NCBI GenBank assembly: GCA_030490835.1
Contig: CM059971.1
Coordinates: 6,244,007 to 6,308,006, forward strand
Length of the DNA stretch: 64,000 bases
Direction: 5' to 3'
DNA from: Annona cherimola
Taxonomy: Eukaryota > Streptophyta > Magnoliopsida > Magnoliales > Annonaceae
In this document: in pieces, positions 12,284 through 24,500 of the stretch
Layout: each line of letters begins with the position of its first letter
Numbering within the stretch: position 1 is the first letter of the stretch
Program-made: the position numbers and the translations under genes
Notes under the pieces: model-generated
What the model was told of the DNA's origin: nothing
Seen by the model: only the letters and a program-made list of their open reading frames with translations
Databases searched by the model: none

Positions 12284-12445
12284 CAAGTCGCAGGCGGAGT
12301 CGACTTCGGATGCGACTTCGCCCAAGTCGCAGATGGAGTCGACTTCGGGTGTGACTTCGCCTTCGGTTTGCGACTTCAAGTTTCAGGTCGGGTCGACTTG
12401 GGTATCGACTTGACCCAAGTCGCAGGTGAAGTCGACTTCGGGTGC
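12284..12445. repeat. palindrome cluster 1 in the solo LTR
   Basis: A run of imperfect palindromic units of the form AAGTCGCA...GGAGTCGACTTC...TGCGACTT. GTCGAC occurs at each centre. The cluster lies directly upstream (minus strand) of the LTR TATA box. Confidence 0.85.
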
Positions 12446-12839
12446 GACTTCACCTTGTCAGTTGGCTTTGATGAGCTTGAAGACTTTGGAGATTGCTTTG
12501 TTTTGTTTAGGCTTCTTTCCTTTAATTTCTTTCATTCTAGAATGACTCCTCATACTTGTAGATCTTGTCAATCTTGAAGAGCATGTCTTTGATTATTCTT
12601 GGATTAGCTTGAACCTTGTGAATCTTTGAAGAACTTGAATCTTGCATGGTAGATTCATGCACTTTGCTTGCTTTTGATTCATATTGATCTTCTTGATTAT
12701 TTCTTCATCTTGGAGCATGCTTGAATCTTTGCTTTGGACTTGATAGATTTAAGTTGATCTTGCACCTTTGATTTGGTTTTGAGAACACACAAGTAGACTC
12801 TTGGAATGAACTTGAAACTGCATCTTTGAGCTTGAGAGC

Positions 12840-13005
12840 ATCAAGTCGAACTTGGGGTCGACTTTGTTTGCGACTTGGCTTCCCAAGTCGCAAGTGGAGT
12901 CGACTTGGCCTGCGACTTCACTTGTTCTTCTCCCATTTTCAAATCTGGACAGATTTGGCTTCTTGAAGTCGATCTTGGGGTCGACTTGGAGAACGACTTG
13001 ACCTT
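12840..13005. repeat. palindrome cluster 2 in the solo LTR
   Basis: Second cluster with the same GTCGAC-centred units (for example CAAGTCGCAAGTGGAGTCGA at about 12885). The overlapping open frames here on both strands (62-86 aa) are by-products of the palindromic repeat, not genes. Confidence 0.85.
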
Positions 13006-13189
13006 CCATGCTCTATTTCCTTTAAATGTATATGCCTTAAACATTTCCCCAAACATGTTAGTAGCCAAGACTTACTCAAATTGATTTGTTAATCATCAAA
13101 ACATAGATTTAGCTAGTTTTCCATATATTTCCAACAGCATGCCTATAAATATTACATGATGTATTTAATCGTACTCCATTTGCAAAAAT

Positions 13190-13405
13190 AAGTACTGCTT
13201 AATTGTTGAAATTACAAATATACCCACATAGTTTTTAAATCTTTAAAAATATACCCGCCCTATGATGGTGCAGTACAACGTCGTAATAATGTGGGTATAT
13301 TTGAAATTATTGTCAAACTATGCAGGAATTTTTAATTTTTAAAATTTTGTAGGTATATTTACAATTATGGTCAAATTAATTGAGTGTATTTGCAAATTAC
13401 CCATT
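13190..13405. mobile_element. foldback MITE related to 15536-15963
   Basis: The right part (TGGTCAAATTAATTGAGTG then TTTGCAAATTACCC) is the inverse of the end type seen at 15536. The left part carries AAATATACCCACATAGTTT. The interior includes GTACAACGTCGTAATAATG, comparable to AATACGACGTCATTACAG at 15677. Edges approximate. Confidence 0.5.
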
Positions 13406-13510
13406 ATTTTTTGAAATTTTCATATAGACACAGTGATTTCATATGCAATGATTGTAGGAAACTTGTAGCAGAAAGCCTTCGGATAAGTGGAGTTATTTGC
13501 TTTTATATCG

Positions 13511-13846
13511 GTTGAGGCTAAATACAACTAGGTGTACTTAGTCTTGATGTACTCAACTATGTTTAACTCATTTTTTATGTTTTATAAAATTGTTAATTTA
13601 AAGTGTTTTAAAATGTGTATCAAGTTTTACCTTTTTTGGAAAATTTTAAAATTTTTTAATTTTTGAAAATTAGTGGCATTTTTTAGTATTTAAAATTTAT
13701 AAAATACCACTAATTTTAAAAAAAAATATCCAAAAATAGTAAAAATTGATACACACGTTAAATACACTTAGATCAATAGTTTATAAAAAAATTTAAAATA
13801 AATAAAAAATGGGTTAAAGCACCTGAGTGCATTGTGTCTGGGCCCT
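13511..13846. mobile_element. foldback MITE, diverged copy
   Basis: Inverted arms containing AATGTGTATCAAGTTTTACC (left) and TTGATACACACGTTAAATAC (right), with the palindromic middle typical of the family (AGTGGCATTTT / AAATACCACTAA). Flanks TTTTATATCG and TTTTATATTG may be a diverged target duplication. Confidence 0.6.
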
Positions 13847-14004
13847 TTTTATATTGTCGTAAGTTAGCTTAAATGGGCACAAACCATGCTTCTACGTGGG
13901 TTCGTTCAGTACCATTTTTAAAATTTTAATCCGGACTCAATAATGAGCCACTCTTTCTATCAAAAAATAATAAGATAATGAGCAACTCTTGACCGGGACC
14001 TCGA

Positions 14005-14795
14005 TTCAATTTCGATGTGCAACCCGGGTCAATTCGGTACGAGTACTAGTCTACCCTACTTGTACCCTATGTATAAAAGGCATACTCTATCCTACCTATT
14101 TGTTAATTTGGTTCTTCGTGTACCTTACCCTACCCAGTATGTATAGGGTCGGTTTCGGTTTCAGTTTCGGTTTGGTTCTAAATCAGTTCCTTTAATCTTC
14201 AAATATAATATTTTCTAAAAATATTTATATATTAATTTAAATAATATAAAATAATATTCATTTACATTTTAAAATCATAAGTGTGTATTTTATTGTTTAC
14301 ATTTTATATTAAAAAATATAAAGTATAGACCTTCACAACCTAATTATTAAAACTATTAATATATTTAATCATGATTCACACGCTTATTTATAAAATGCAT
14401 ACAATGCTTTAGGAAGTCAATGACGCACACACACATATATATATACATAATCGAACTACTTTTCTATTTCACAATCCACAACATCATGGGTACAATATTC
14501 ATTTGAATTTGACTTTGTTAAAATAGATGTGCACATAAGATGTATAGACAAAATACAATATATACTATATAATATATGTTATATACATATATAAAATTAT
14601 GCACCTAATTAACCTGCATGGGTCAGTTCGGGGTACCCAACATATCTACATTATTTACATCTTATTTGTGGGTGCGGGTAATTATTTATACTCTATCTAT
14701 ACTTATGGGTAATATTTTCTATCAAACTCTACCTAAATTAGGGTTAAGTCAACGGGCATCTATAGGTACCCTACCTCAAGTAGCACCCATAATTC
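14005..14795. mobile_element. candidate hAT-like element with TACCC/GGGTA arrays
   Basis: Dense TACCC-type motifs at 14045-14150 and GGGTA/TACCC motifs at 14625-14790 flank an AT-rich middle. This resembles the layout of the hAT elements at 4406 and 16852. Ends and target duplication could not be pinned down. Confidence 0.35.
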
Positions 14796-15525
14796 AACTA
14801 TGTCACTCCAAATGGGATTCAAACTGGGATTTTGAAGGGCTGGACTTGTCCAAGTTGGGCAAAGCCAACTCTAACAAAGCCCTCCTTTGTGCACCCGTGA
14901 GCGTCATCCCATTAAACATTGCAGAGGCAATCCACGGAAAATCCATCCAGTGCTCTTTTTTTTTTTCTTTTTTTTGTTCGACTAACCACTACCTTGATTT
15001 GGCTAAAGTTCTCAATAATTTTTTATCATATTTAGTACTTTGCTTTTTTTATTACATTCTATCTGACTTATTTTGCATCATTTATTTAGCATGACCAATC
15101 AGACTAGTTGCTGTTTTAGCCAATTCTTGTTAGCTATACATAGAGTTCAAAGTAACTACATTTTGTCGATGACTTAATAGTTTAAATAATTGGTAATTCC
15201 TATTCCATCTCTTTATATAAAAAAGGATAGATACATATGACAATAGTGATAGATTTAAATAACATTAGGCATATTATAGAAAATACAAATCCATCACTGT
15301 AGTATGTCTACGTTAATATAATAAAAAAATTTAGGCCTAAAAAAATGGCCCATCATAGTGCGTTCTATTATTATTACTACTACTACTATTAGCATTATTA
15401 TTTCCAATTATATAGATTTGTAAATATCATTGCTACAATTGCATACCATATTATATCTCCTTCTACTTTCTCTCCTAGTGTTCAGGTTGGGCTGTCATAT
15501 ATTGCATTGACAAGGTAACTTGGGT
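14796..15525. other. intergenic, no supported gene
   Basis: The longest frame (14618-15094, 158 aa) starts inside the repeat-like region before this and has no recognisable domain; its C-terminal half reads from T-rich DNA. I treat it as spurious. Confidence 0.4.
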
Positions 15526-15535
15526 TATATTTTAG

Positions 15536-15963
15536 AGATAATTTGCAAATATATTCACTTAGTTTGATTAAAATTTTAAATATATCATACGTTAAAATTG
15601 CAAATATGCCCATATAATTTCAAAAATTATAAATAATCCCACATAGTCTAACCATAATTGGACCCCCATGCCAATACGACGTCATTACAGTATCATCATA
15701 GTGTGGAGGTTATTTGTAATTATGGTTAAACTGTGTAAGATTATTTGCAAAAATTAAATATACCACTTAATTTATGAAATTATAAATACACTCATATAGT
15801 TTGCACTTTTTGCAAATATGTCAACGCCATGATGATGTCATAATAGCATGGAGGTTATTTGCAATTATGGTTAAATTATGTGGGTATTATTTACAATTTC
15901 TGAAACAATATAGATATATTTTCAATTTTAATCAAACTAAGTGAATATATTTTCAAATTACCA
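15536..15963. mobile_element. foldback (Mutator-like) MITE with 9-10-bp TSD
   Basis: The left end AGATAATTTGCAAATATATT is inverted at the right end (AATATATTTTCAAATTACCA). The arms extend inward through TAGTTTGATTAAAATT / TTTTAATCAAACTAAG. TATATTTTAG flanks both ends (15526-15535, 15964-15973), a target duplication of the size made by Mutator-like elements. No coding region. Confidence 0.75.
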
Positions 15964-15973
15964 TATATTTTAG

Positions 15974-16843
15974 TGATCTTACCCAGATTGGGCTGGGCTT
16001 TACCAGATTATTTGGGTCTGTTATTAGATTTTCCTTAATTATTATAAGGTGCGCAAGGTATTTAATAATCTTAGGCCCCTTATAAGGTCATTTACACCTT
16101 AATTACGAAATTTTAAACCCAGATAATACGATTTAATGAAATTCACCTTAATCTAAGATGAGAACCGATAACAATTTAAGGAAAATAAAAATGGTGGGTT
16201 TGAAGTGCAAGCTTACATTTGGGGGAATAGACCACCAACATCAGCCCATATTGTGTCTTGGAGAGCAAAATACTGTCAGGAGATCTTTTTTTCATTTTGA
16301 TCTCTCTAATTTTGCATATTTTCTTTTTAACTCATAAATTTACATATTGGCTTGTCAAATCCTATAATTTTGCTCCGTTTACATTTTAAACCCTAGATCT
16401 CTACACTGTTAAAAAAGCCAACCAAGATTTTCATTTATAAATAAAAATTTTAAAATGCGCTTGTCACTTAGTTGAAACAAATGAGTTGACTCTCTATTTT
16501 CTTCAAATAGATACTTTAAAATAAGTAAAAGTTTACTAACCTAAACCATCCATATGATTGAGAGGACCTAAAAACATCGAAAAATACTCGTGAATTACTC
16601 AAATCGAACATCAATATTACATGATATGAACCATTGAAAATTTGTCCAATATAGAAAATATTTTCATTTACTGTAGTGGACAACAATCCGTGCACCTACT
16701 TCCATGCACAATCTCTCACCAGCCTTCCCGCTGTTGATCAATGCCAACCAATGGTGTGGTTCCTAGTTGTTGACAACGAAGTCTCTGTCACCACATCAGA
16801 TTTGATATCAAGTTGCCATAATCTATAGCCAAAAATTTCGCTT
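15974..16843. other. intergenic, no gene recognised
   Basis: No ORF with recognisable similarity. Sequence just left of the hAT insertion at 16852 and just right of 17906 would be contiguous without the element. The joined sequence is moderately C/T rich but matches no family I know. Confidence 0.4.
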
Positions 16844-16851
16844 GTCACACC

Positions 16852-17897
16852 TAGGGGTGGGAATCAGGGCGGGTTGGGACGGGTCAGGGTGTGCCCAACC
16901 CTGACCCTACTTTTTAAAAATCTTGTTTGATCCTTATTTTATACCAAGTCGGGACAAGGTCGATCTGACCCTTACTTTTTTCTAATAGGTCTCGAGATAA
17001 AATTCGGGTCGGTATCGGGTCAACGGGTCGGGTAAAAACTGCGGGTCAAGTAAGAAATTTTTAAGAATTTATGAACCTATCAAGTATAAATACAAAACTA
17101 TATTAAATTTAATTATTATATGCTTCAATCTATTACTAATTAGTCAAAGTAAAATATAAATATTTAAATAAAATATGAATATTAACATTGAATGATGATT
17201 TTTTTTTGTGAGAGAAAAAAAAAGGTCCGCGGGTAGGTCTACCAGCCCCGAGAATTAATGTTGCGAATCAGTGCACATGACCGCATACGTACATATTTTC
17301 TTACATTGCCAGAGCACATTTTCTTCTCCAGCCGCACCAAGGATTGATCTTCTTTGAGCCCAATGAAAAATAGATCCCTATTGCCCGTGATTCTATCACT
17401 ATCGACCGGCGAAAAAAAAAATTTCCACTTCAATTGTTTTTGCCGCTACTGCTGCCGGGCGAAACCCATCTTCTCCAATCAGGTGAAAACCCAACGGAGC
17501 AGCAGTGCTGTTGCTGTCGCCACCCGAAGATCTAAACCAGCGAGATTAGTGCCAGCCATCTCAGATCTGAGCACTCCTAGTGCCGTTAGCAGATTGTCTT
17601 CTCCGATTTGCAAACCCATCAACAAGTTTTCTCTGATTTACAAATTTCCTCTCCGATTAGCAAACCCATCCCGAATTTTCTTCGATCTGCAAACCCTCGG
17701 CCGTCGATCGTTACGGCTGCCCCATGCATCTCAACCATCTATAGCACAGTCGCCCTGCCCCGACCCGCCGTTCTTAAAAAATATCAAATATTCGACCCGC
17801 TCCGCCCCGCCGGGTATGTTAACCCGTCCCGCCCCAGTATTAAATAGGGTCGGGACAGGGCGGGTCACGGGTCAACCCGCCCCGATTCCCACCCCTA
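16852..17897. mobile_element. non-autonomous hAT transposon, exact 8-bp TSD
   Basis: The left end TAGGGGTGGGAATCAGGGCG and the inverse of the right end (CGATTCCCACCCCTA) are terminal inverted repeats. GTCACACC flanks both sides (16844-16851, 17898-17905), the 8 bp of hAT elements. Arrays of GGGTCGGG/CGGGTC motifs lie just inside both ends, and a GC-richer block at 17230-17800 sits inside. Long open frames over that block (17354-18061 and 17608-17847) cross the element boundary or lack any domain and are not supported as genes. Confidence 0.9.
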
Positions 17898-17905
17898 GTC
17901 ACACC

Positions 17906-19080
17906 GCCCCTACTTCTTCCTCACCACCTCCGCCTTACAATACTGATCAAGATCGTCGACAATCTGCACTTGTTGTGGCTTCGTTCTCCTTCCTCATTGA
18001 AGGCACTAGTGAGACAAACAATCATTTACAAGTAGTTACTACTCTTTTTCATAAAAATTAGCTGATGATCACCTGTAGATGCTGGAACTAGCAAGCAAAT
18101 CCCTACCAATCTTGATAGCCAAAAACCGCACTATTCTTCGTTAAAAAATACTATGCTACTATTAATCTTTGGTTTTGTATGGTCTGGTTAGGCAACTTAT
18201 TTCATGAATGACTCAAACTTTCAAATAACGTGGGTTTTGTAGTGGCAAAGTTCAGTCAATTTCTTTCATGAATCGCTTTATTAAAGGGAAATACTATCAT
18301 TAGCAAATTTATACTATAGCTACGAACATAATTTTCACTTGTTTAGTGGCTTACATTAACAACAAGCTTTTAGATGCAAATGAGCTAAGTTACATGATTT
18401 AAAAGGCAAGCAAGCAAATACCTTAAGTTAGAGAAATCAAAATGCAAAAAACCTGACAGGCATTGGAGAGGACGCCCAATAGCAACGTCATGATTTTAGG
18501 CTGTGGCATGAGAGCAAGAAGCACGTGGCAGATATGCAGGGCACGTTTGGTAATGGGCAATTATGGTATTTCATAGGAAATCATGAATGTTGTACGGCCC
18601 ATACAATTCCCAACATATGATTTTTCATTTTAACAACACTATTTTCCCAATTTTATTTCTATAACCAAATTATTTTACCTTTCAATTAAACTATTTATTT
18701 CAACTTTAATCATGTCATTTCGTATCAATCGAACATTTTTTAAAACATTCACTTTTCATTCTCTACCCTACCCAAAATCCCATAAAGATATTCATTGCCG
18801 AACTCTTCCGTTGAACCACCGACAAGAACATACGAGGGCTGTTTTGTCATTTCAACCATTTTTAAATCCGAGCTGTCATCCGTACATGAAAATAGTGTTG
18901 TTGTTTGCATTGATTTTGACGGCAATAAAAGGATGCTGTATTTTTGTGCCAGATGGTTGGCAAACAGTTGCACTCGTATGGGCACATGTTGATGGTTGGG
19001 AAATAGTTGCACTCATGCAGGCACATTAAACGCAAACTTATATTGCATGGCAGTTGCATTATTAGTGGATGCTAAAACCT
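17906..19080. other. upstream intergenic region of the ankyrin gene
   Basis: It includes a MITE-like left end GGGCACGTTTGGTAATGG at 18541 without a clear partner. A short near-repeat at 18948-19025 repeats TTGCACTC followed closely by GGCACA. No gene supported. Confidence 0.4.
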
Positions 19081-19418
19081 GTCAGAAAAAATTTTCAGCA
19101 TTGCCAAACAGCCCCGATTGCAATCCTTTCCCCTCCGGGCGCCAGCGAACATTCCCCTGCGCAGCAGCTCCATCTGATTTTCCGCTGGACTTCTCCCAAC
19201 AGCTCGGCAGTTTCCTGATTTTTTTTTTTTTTTTTTGGCTCAACCGTGAGTCTGCGGAGGTCGGATCGTCGATTGCGGTGTCTCACTCCTCCTGCGACGC
19301 GTTTACTCCCGCAGCCACATCAAACAGTCTGAGCCCAAACATTACTTGGAAATCCAACGACTTAGCGCACCCCTTTAAAATCCAAGGCCTTGGATCCTCA
19401 CGATCATCCCTGCCAGCC
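19081..19418 (+). other. probable promoter/5' UTR region of the ankyrin gene
   Basis: Composition rises in GC towards the start codon, interrupted by a T-run (about 19219-19236). The upstream frame from 18996 is open into the gene, but its N-terminal residues look like non-coding translation. No TATA box is assigned with confidence. Confidence 0.4.
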
Positions 19419-21506
19419 ATGGATCGCGATCTGTACAAAGCAGCAACATCTGGAGACGTTGGACCTCTAGAGCGATTGGCAAATGAAGACAAGCTACTTA
19501 CCAAAGCTCCCCAAGAGAACACAGCTCTGCACATTGCCGCCAGGTTTAGACGTGCTGACTTCACTAAAGAAATCTTGCAACGCCGTGGCGAACTGCGATG
19601 GATGAAAAACTCTGATGATGACACTGCTCTGCACTGCGCTGCAAGAGCTGGCTGCTCGCGGACTGTCCGAAATCTGTTGGAATTTGACTCTTCGAGAGCG
19701 ACGACGGTTGGAGGATCGTGGTCAGTTGGGCTCTTAACAATGCAGAACAAGGACGGAAATACTGCATTACATGAAGCCCTAAAAAACCGAAAGGAGGACG
19801 TAGCGATTCAGATGGTGAGAGCAGTTCCCAAGCTGCTATTTGTTAGGAACAATGCCAAGGAGTCATCGTTTCTTGTTGCCGCCAAGGAGGAAATGGTTGG
19901 CTTTTTGAAGGAAATCCTGGTGGGTACTGATCCATCTGCCAACAGTGCACGGGAACTTGCAGCTGCCCCCAACATTACTTCTGGTACACTATTGCGTTCT
20001 CTCTTAAAAGTTCTTTCTTTCTTTTGTTGTATGATGATTTTTTTCTTTTACTCATTAACCAAATATAATCTAAGGTGAAATAAAAACTCTATTGAAATAA
20101 AAACTCCAAAAGAATTAATAGAATTTAATAATGTGTATTTGAAACTCTTTTGATGCTTAGTAATTTCATGAAAGAGATTGAATAGTCTCCAACACATTCG
20201 TCATTAAATGCAAGTTGTTATTGGCATTTGTAGAGTTCAACAAAATTTAGTATGATTTTTATTTGTACTTAATTTTGAAAGTCTATTAAATTTTATTAAA
20301 ATCTTTCAAAATTTTACTAGTTTTCTTTTAAACTGTGTTGAATTCCCTTAAAGTCTGTTAAAGCTTTCTCATTCTGGAATGAAGTCTTAGAATTCTAATG
20401 TTTTGTTTATCAAGTATCTCGACTATATTTCTATTATATTTTGGATTATATAGTATTTTGCCTATATTTAGACTCAAAATTCTTGAATTCTTTCCCTTTT
20501 TATATATTTTTTGCCGGAACCTTTGGTAGCAAGAAAGCAAGTTGTATTATTGGTGTTATTCTTAGGTCCTTGTGTTAGTTGTGTCTTGTATTTTATATCT
20601 TAGTTGAATAAGTTTCCAAATATATATGGGTTATGCAAGTTGTATTTAAGAGTTATAAATAAACTTATGGTCTGTAGGGTTTAGTAATTATAAAGAATGA
20701 TGAGTATGGGTGAAAGATTCTCTTTTTTCTTAGCTACAAGAAGAAAGTTATAATTATTTAGTGATTAATTAATTACTATTTTCTCTAGTGGAGTAGGGGT
20801 GTGCTTATAACGATCGATCTGGGAAATTCGAAGACGTGAAGAGCTTGGGTTATGGTGTGGATTTAGTGGATTTGGGTATTTACTTATGGCTGCAATTTCT
20901 TGCGGAAATGGGATTACTTATCCTTTTTAAGGATGTAACTTGGGTCGGGCTGAGTCCGAACCTGATTTCTAACAGTGTTAGAATTCGCTTTTTTACAACC
21001 TGAGCCCGAAGAACCCGAACCCAGTTAACCTGATTTATAAATGTGATAGGGTTAGGGTTCAAGTGAACCCGAACCTGAACCCGAATAACCCGAGCCCAAT
21101 TTTATTTTATATTTCTTATAAACTATATTTTATATAAATATCTAAACAATATTTCTTTATATTTTTTGTATTTATGTTATTTATATTTATATTTATATTT
21201 AAATACATGGTTGACATATTATAATTATATTATAAATAAAGTATATTATTTTTATTTATATAATCTTCTTCATTTATATTGTTTTTTATGTTAAATTTTT
21301 TCTGAAGATATTCTTCATAGATGAATGATCTTATTAGCTTGGGCTAAGCAAATGTCCCACTTAGCCCACTTCAAAAAATTTATTTACAATAATGTTTTTT
21401 GTTTTTTCTTCATACACCGATTTATTTCATCATATTTAATGTATAAAACAAGTTTTACATTTTTTGGATATGTGTTTATATTTTTTTAGATTTTTAAAGA
21501 TAAGGG

Positions 21507-21562
<56 letters not shown>

Positions 21563-24500
21563 AGATGTCTGAAAATCTAAAAAAATATATACACATATTC
21601 AAAAATGGTAAAACTTGAATTATATGTTAAATACACTTAGATAAACAAAAATATGAAGAGAAAAAGGTTGTTATAAATGAGTTTTTTGAGGTGGGTTAAG
21701 CGAGACATTTGCTTAGCCCTGGCTAACAGGATTACTCATCTTCTTTATATTATTATATTTTTTAAAAAAATATGTGGTTTGACTGTATATTGTTATTTTT
21801 ACTTATATAATTTGTTATTGTTATACATTCATATAAAATTTTAAACATATAACTCTTAAATAAAATGTAAATTTACGAACCTAAATTTTAATCCAAAATT
21901 CAACCCGAACCCGATTTTCAAAAATAGGGTTAGAGTTTAGATTTTACATATAGGGTTAGGGTTAGGGTTAGGGTTAATGTTTTATAAATAGGGTTAGGGT
22001 TAAGGTTGAGGTAAATCCGAGTTTCATGAGCCTGAGTTGTACCCTTAATCCCTTTGAGTAAATGGTGGTGGCTGACAAGAGGAGGCAAATGCAAGTCTAG
22101 TTTTTTAACCAACTGGAAGGATCTTCGGTGCAATGAGTTAGTGAATGGCATTGGAATCCGTCTAGGCATGACATCCATCTGCTGGAGGGGATTAGTCATT
22201 TTTTCGATTAACGACGGTGAGTGTGGAGGTTGGACGACAACATGATCGAGGTTCTATCATTTTTTGATTTTTTTTATGGCAATGAATTAAAGGCATCTAT
22301 CGCAACAAGCTAAGTATTTTACTAAAGATAACAAGATTTTGTTTTGTTTCGATTAGTGATGTAGAATTTTGATTTGGGTAATTCTGGAGTCACTTTCCAT
22401 ATTTTCAGTATTTTGAATCATGTGGATAGTTCAAATTAGTAAATTCAGCTTATTTTGAGGAGTTTATTTGAAAAATCACAAAAATGATAAGTATAAAGGT
22501 GATCAGTTTTGTGGTGGAGCCGTTGAATGGATAAATGATTTTACACTGTATCAACAATAAGTAAAGAATATTTTGAGTCAAGAAGGAATGGTTCGAGGGT
22601 TAAAGAAAGAATCTAGGAAGCATGAAAATATGATTGATAAAGATTGATAAGTTATAAGAGATTTGACAACTAGATGTATCTTACAGATAACACTCTTTAA
22701 GAGGTGATCAAGTTGACAAATCCTGAAGAAATTTAGACGAAGTCAAAGACTATGCATAAATCTAAATTGTTGAGTAATAAATTATATCTGAAAACGAAAT
22801 TGTATGCTTTGAAATTTTAAGAATCTGAAGATCTTGGAAAGCACTTGAATGAATGCAATAGGATTTAACAAATATAACTACTTTGGGAGAGAAAATAAAC
22901 AAGAAGATAAAGTATTACTTTTGTTGGCCTCATTACCAGAGTCATTTGATTATATTGCGATGACATTATTGCACAAGTAGGATACTTTGGAGTTTAATGA
23001 GTATTATTATTTCTCCAGTGATGAATGGGACTTGTAAAAGAAACTGTGATAATGGATATTCAAGTAGTGAGAGCACTTTGATTGTGATTGACGGTCAGCA
23101 ATACAGGCAAAGATCATTAAATAGTCCGAATGGATCTAGAAGTTCGTTCGAACCGAATAGATATATTCAGTGCTAGGAATGTAGAAAGAAAAGTCACATA
23201 AGAAGAGTCTATTACAAGTGGAAGGGAGTTAGAAGAAAGAAAGAAAATGAAATAGGAAAGAAAAGATAGAAGAAGCAAAACCATCTACTTATTCCTCATT
23301 TGATGTGGATTCAGAAAGTGATGTGTCACTCATAGGAGAAACATCTACAGGAAGTGATGATTGGATCTTTGTTTCCAGATGTTGCTTTCACATCTATACA
23401 AGAAATAATTTAGTTCATACAAGAAATGCAATAGAAATACCATTAGAATGAGAAAAAGGCAAAGAGTAGAGTTGCTGGTGTTGGTACAGTATAGATTCAC
23501 ATGTTTGATGGAGTTATGCGGATGTTTACTCTTGTAGAACAGGTTAGTAATTTGTGGATGAATTTGACTTTATTAGGAATGATAGACCCCAGAGGGTTAG
23601 AGATTTCTGCTAGAGATGGGAGTTCTAAAAGTAATAAAGAGAGCTATGATTAACTAAAGGTAAGAAGATTGAAAGTTTTTATAGATTGGTAAGAAGTATG
23701 TAGACAGGTGAAGCTCTTATGAAGCCACTGAAGATCGTATGGTAGAAATGAGTTGTACATGACACCTAAGAGGGATGTGATAGACTGTACAAATTCGAGC
23801 ATAGTCGGAACAACGCAAAGTGGTTGAAGACATAAGTTTCTTTACTAGCTGGTAGGTTTGTTTCATGAAATTAAATTCAAAGTGGAGATTTGTTAGGTAT
23901 CTCTTCTATGTATCTTAGTTAAGTGAGTCGAGAATTATGTATAAGTTACGGAAGGTGCATGTGAGAGTTATAAATAAGCATGTAATATATAGAATTTAAT
24001 AATCATAGCGAGGGGAGAAAGTCTAGGGAAGAGATTCTCTAAAAGAGGCAATCTGTTGCCTGAGAGAAAAAAGTTATAATTATTTAGTGATTTATTAATT
24101 ACTTTTTTTCTCTTGTAGGGTAAGTTTGAAGCCGATCCACATTATTTTCTGTGTTTTGTGTTTTGTGTATATGTTTGTAACGTGATCTCAATCCTAACAT
24201 CTTGGTTTTTCCTTTTGCTTACATATCAAGTCATATCAACATAAATTGCCATAAAAAAGTCATATCAATATAATCCCATTACAATTAATGCGTCTCATCA
24301 GCTTGCTTTTGTTAATGGCAGAGGATCATATTATTCCCATGCCCCAACTCACAGCAGACGAGCTGAGAGAGCTGATCAGGATACCAGACGATAATGGAAA
24401 AACAGCCCTTCATTATGCTGCTTGGAGAAACAATGCTGAGATAGTTTATATGATCCTCAAAACTGACAGCCTTCGTGTTCCTTACATGGTAGACAAAAAT

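Larger units (their letters stand above)
11560..13136 (-). mobile_element. solo LTR of the Copia family, exact 5-bp TSD
   Basis: It begins TGTTGGTCCCGAG and ends CCAACA, as do the LTRs of the full element at 39742-50537, in the same orientation. The target duplication GCATG lies directly outside both ends (11555-11559, 13137-13141). It is 1577 bp, slightly shorter than the other copies. No internal region remains, so it most likely arose by LTR-LTR recombination. It retains the TATA box and both palindrome clusters described separately. Confidence 0.93.
20928..22047. mobile_element. hAT-like element nested in the Copia relic
   Basis: The left end TAAGGATGTAACTTGGGTCG pairs with the inverse of the right end (GAGTTGTACCCTTA). 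Flanks ATCCTTTT (20920-20927) and ATCCCTTT (22048-22055) are a 7-of-8 target duplication. Subterminal CCGAACCC motifs (20950-21095, 21900-21915) and a GGGTTA array at 21953-21976 match the organisation of the larger element at 33052-35481. No transposase. Confidence 0.75.
20573..24199 (+). mobile_element. decayed Copia retrotransposon in intron 1 of the ankyrin gene
   Basis: The 3' LTR starts at 23891 with TGTTAGG right after a purine tract (AAAGTGGAGATT) and ends CCTAACA at 24199. A diverged 5' LTR starts at about 20573; both contain AGAGTTATAAATAA and AGTTATAATTATTTAGTGAT. Flanking CCTTG/TCTTG is a 4-of-5 target duplication. Plus-strand translation gives gag fragments (LLASLPESFDYI, SNKLYLKTKLYALK), a degraded zinc knuckle near 23173 and protease-like MFDGVMRMFTLVEQVSN. 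RT and integrase are absent. Many stops and frameshifts make it an old, internally deleted relic. Confidence 0.8.

Noticed and set aside
12284..13084. Several overlapping 60-86-aa open frames with repeated Lys-Ser-Thr-Pro or Val-Asp-Phe units
   Set aside because: They come from the palindromic repeat in the LTR, appear on both strands and shift frames between LTR copies.
14618..15094. 158-aa frame as a gene
   Set aside because: It begins in a repeat array, lacks any recognisable domain, and the C-terminal half comes from T-rich DNA.
17354..18061. 235-aa open frame
   Set aside because: It starts inside a hAT element and crosses its right border; Ser/Pro/Arg-rich with no domain.
18996..19418. 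N-terminal extension of the ankyrin protein from an upstream Met
   Set aside because: The extension reads as non-coding sequence (including a phenylalanine run from poly-T). The MDRDLYKAA start is matched by the pseudogene's MNPDLYRA start.
21953..21976. Interstitial telomere
   Set aside because: The array is TTAGGG rather than the usual plant TTTAGGG and sits at a fixed position in a transposon end, repeated in its relative at 35418.
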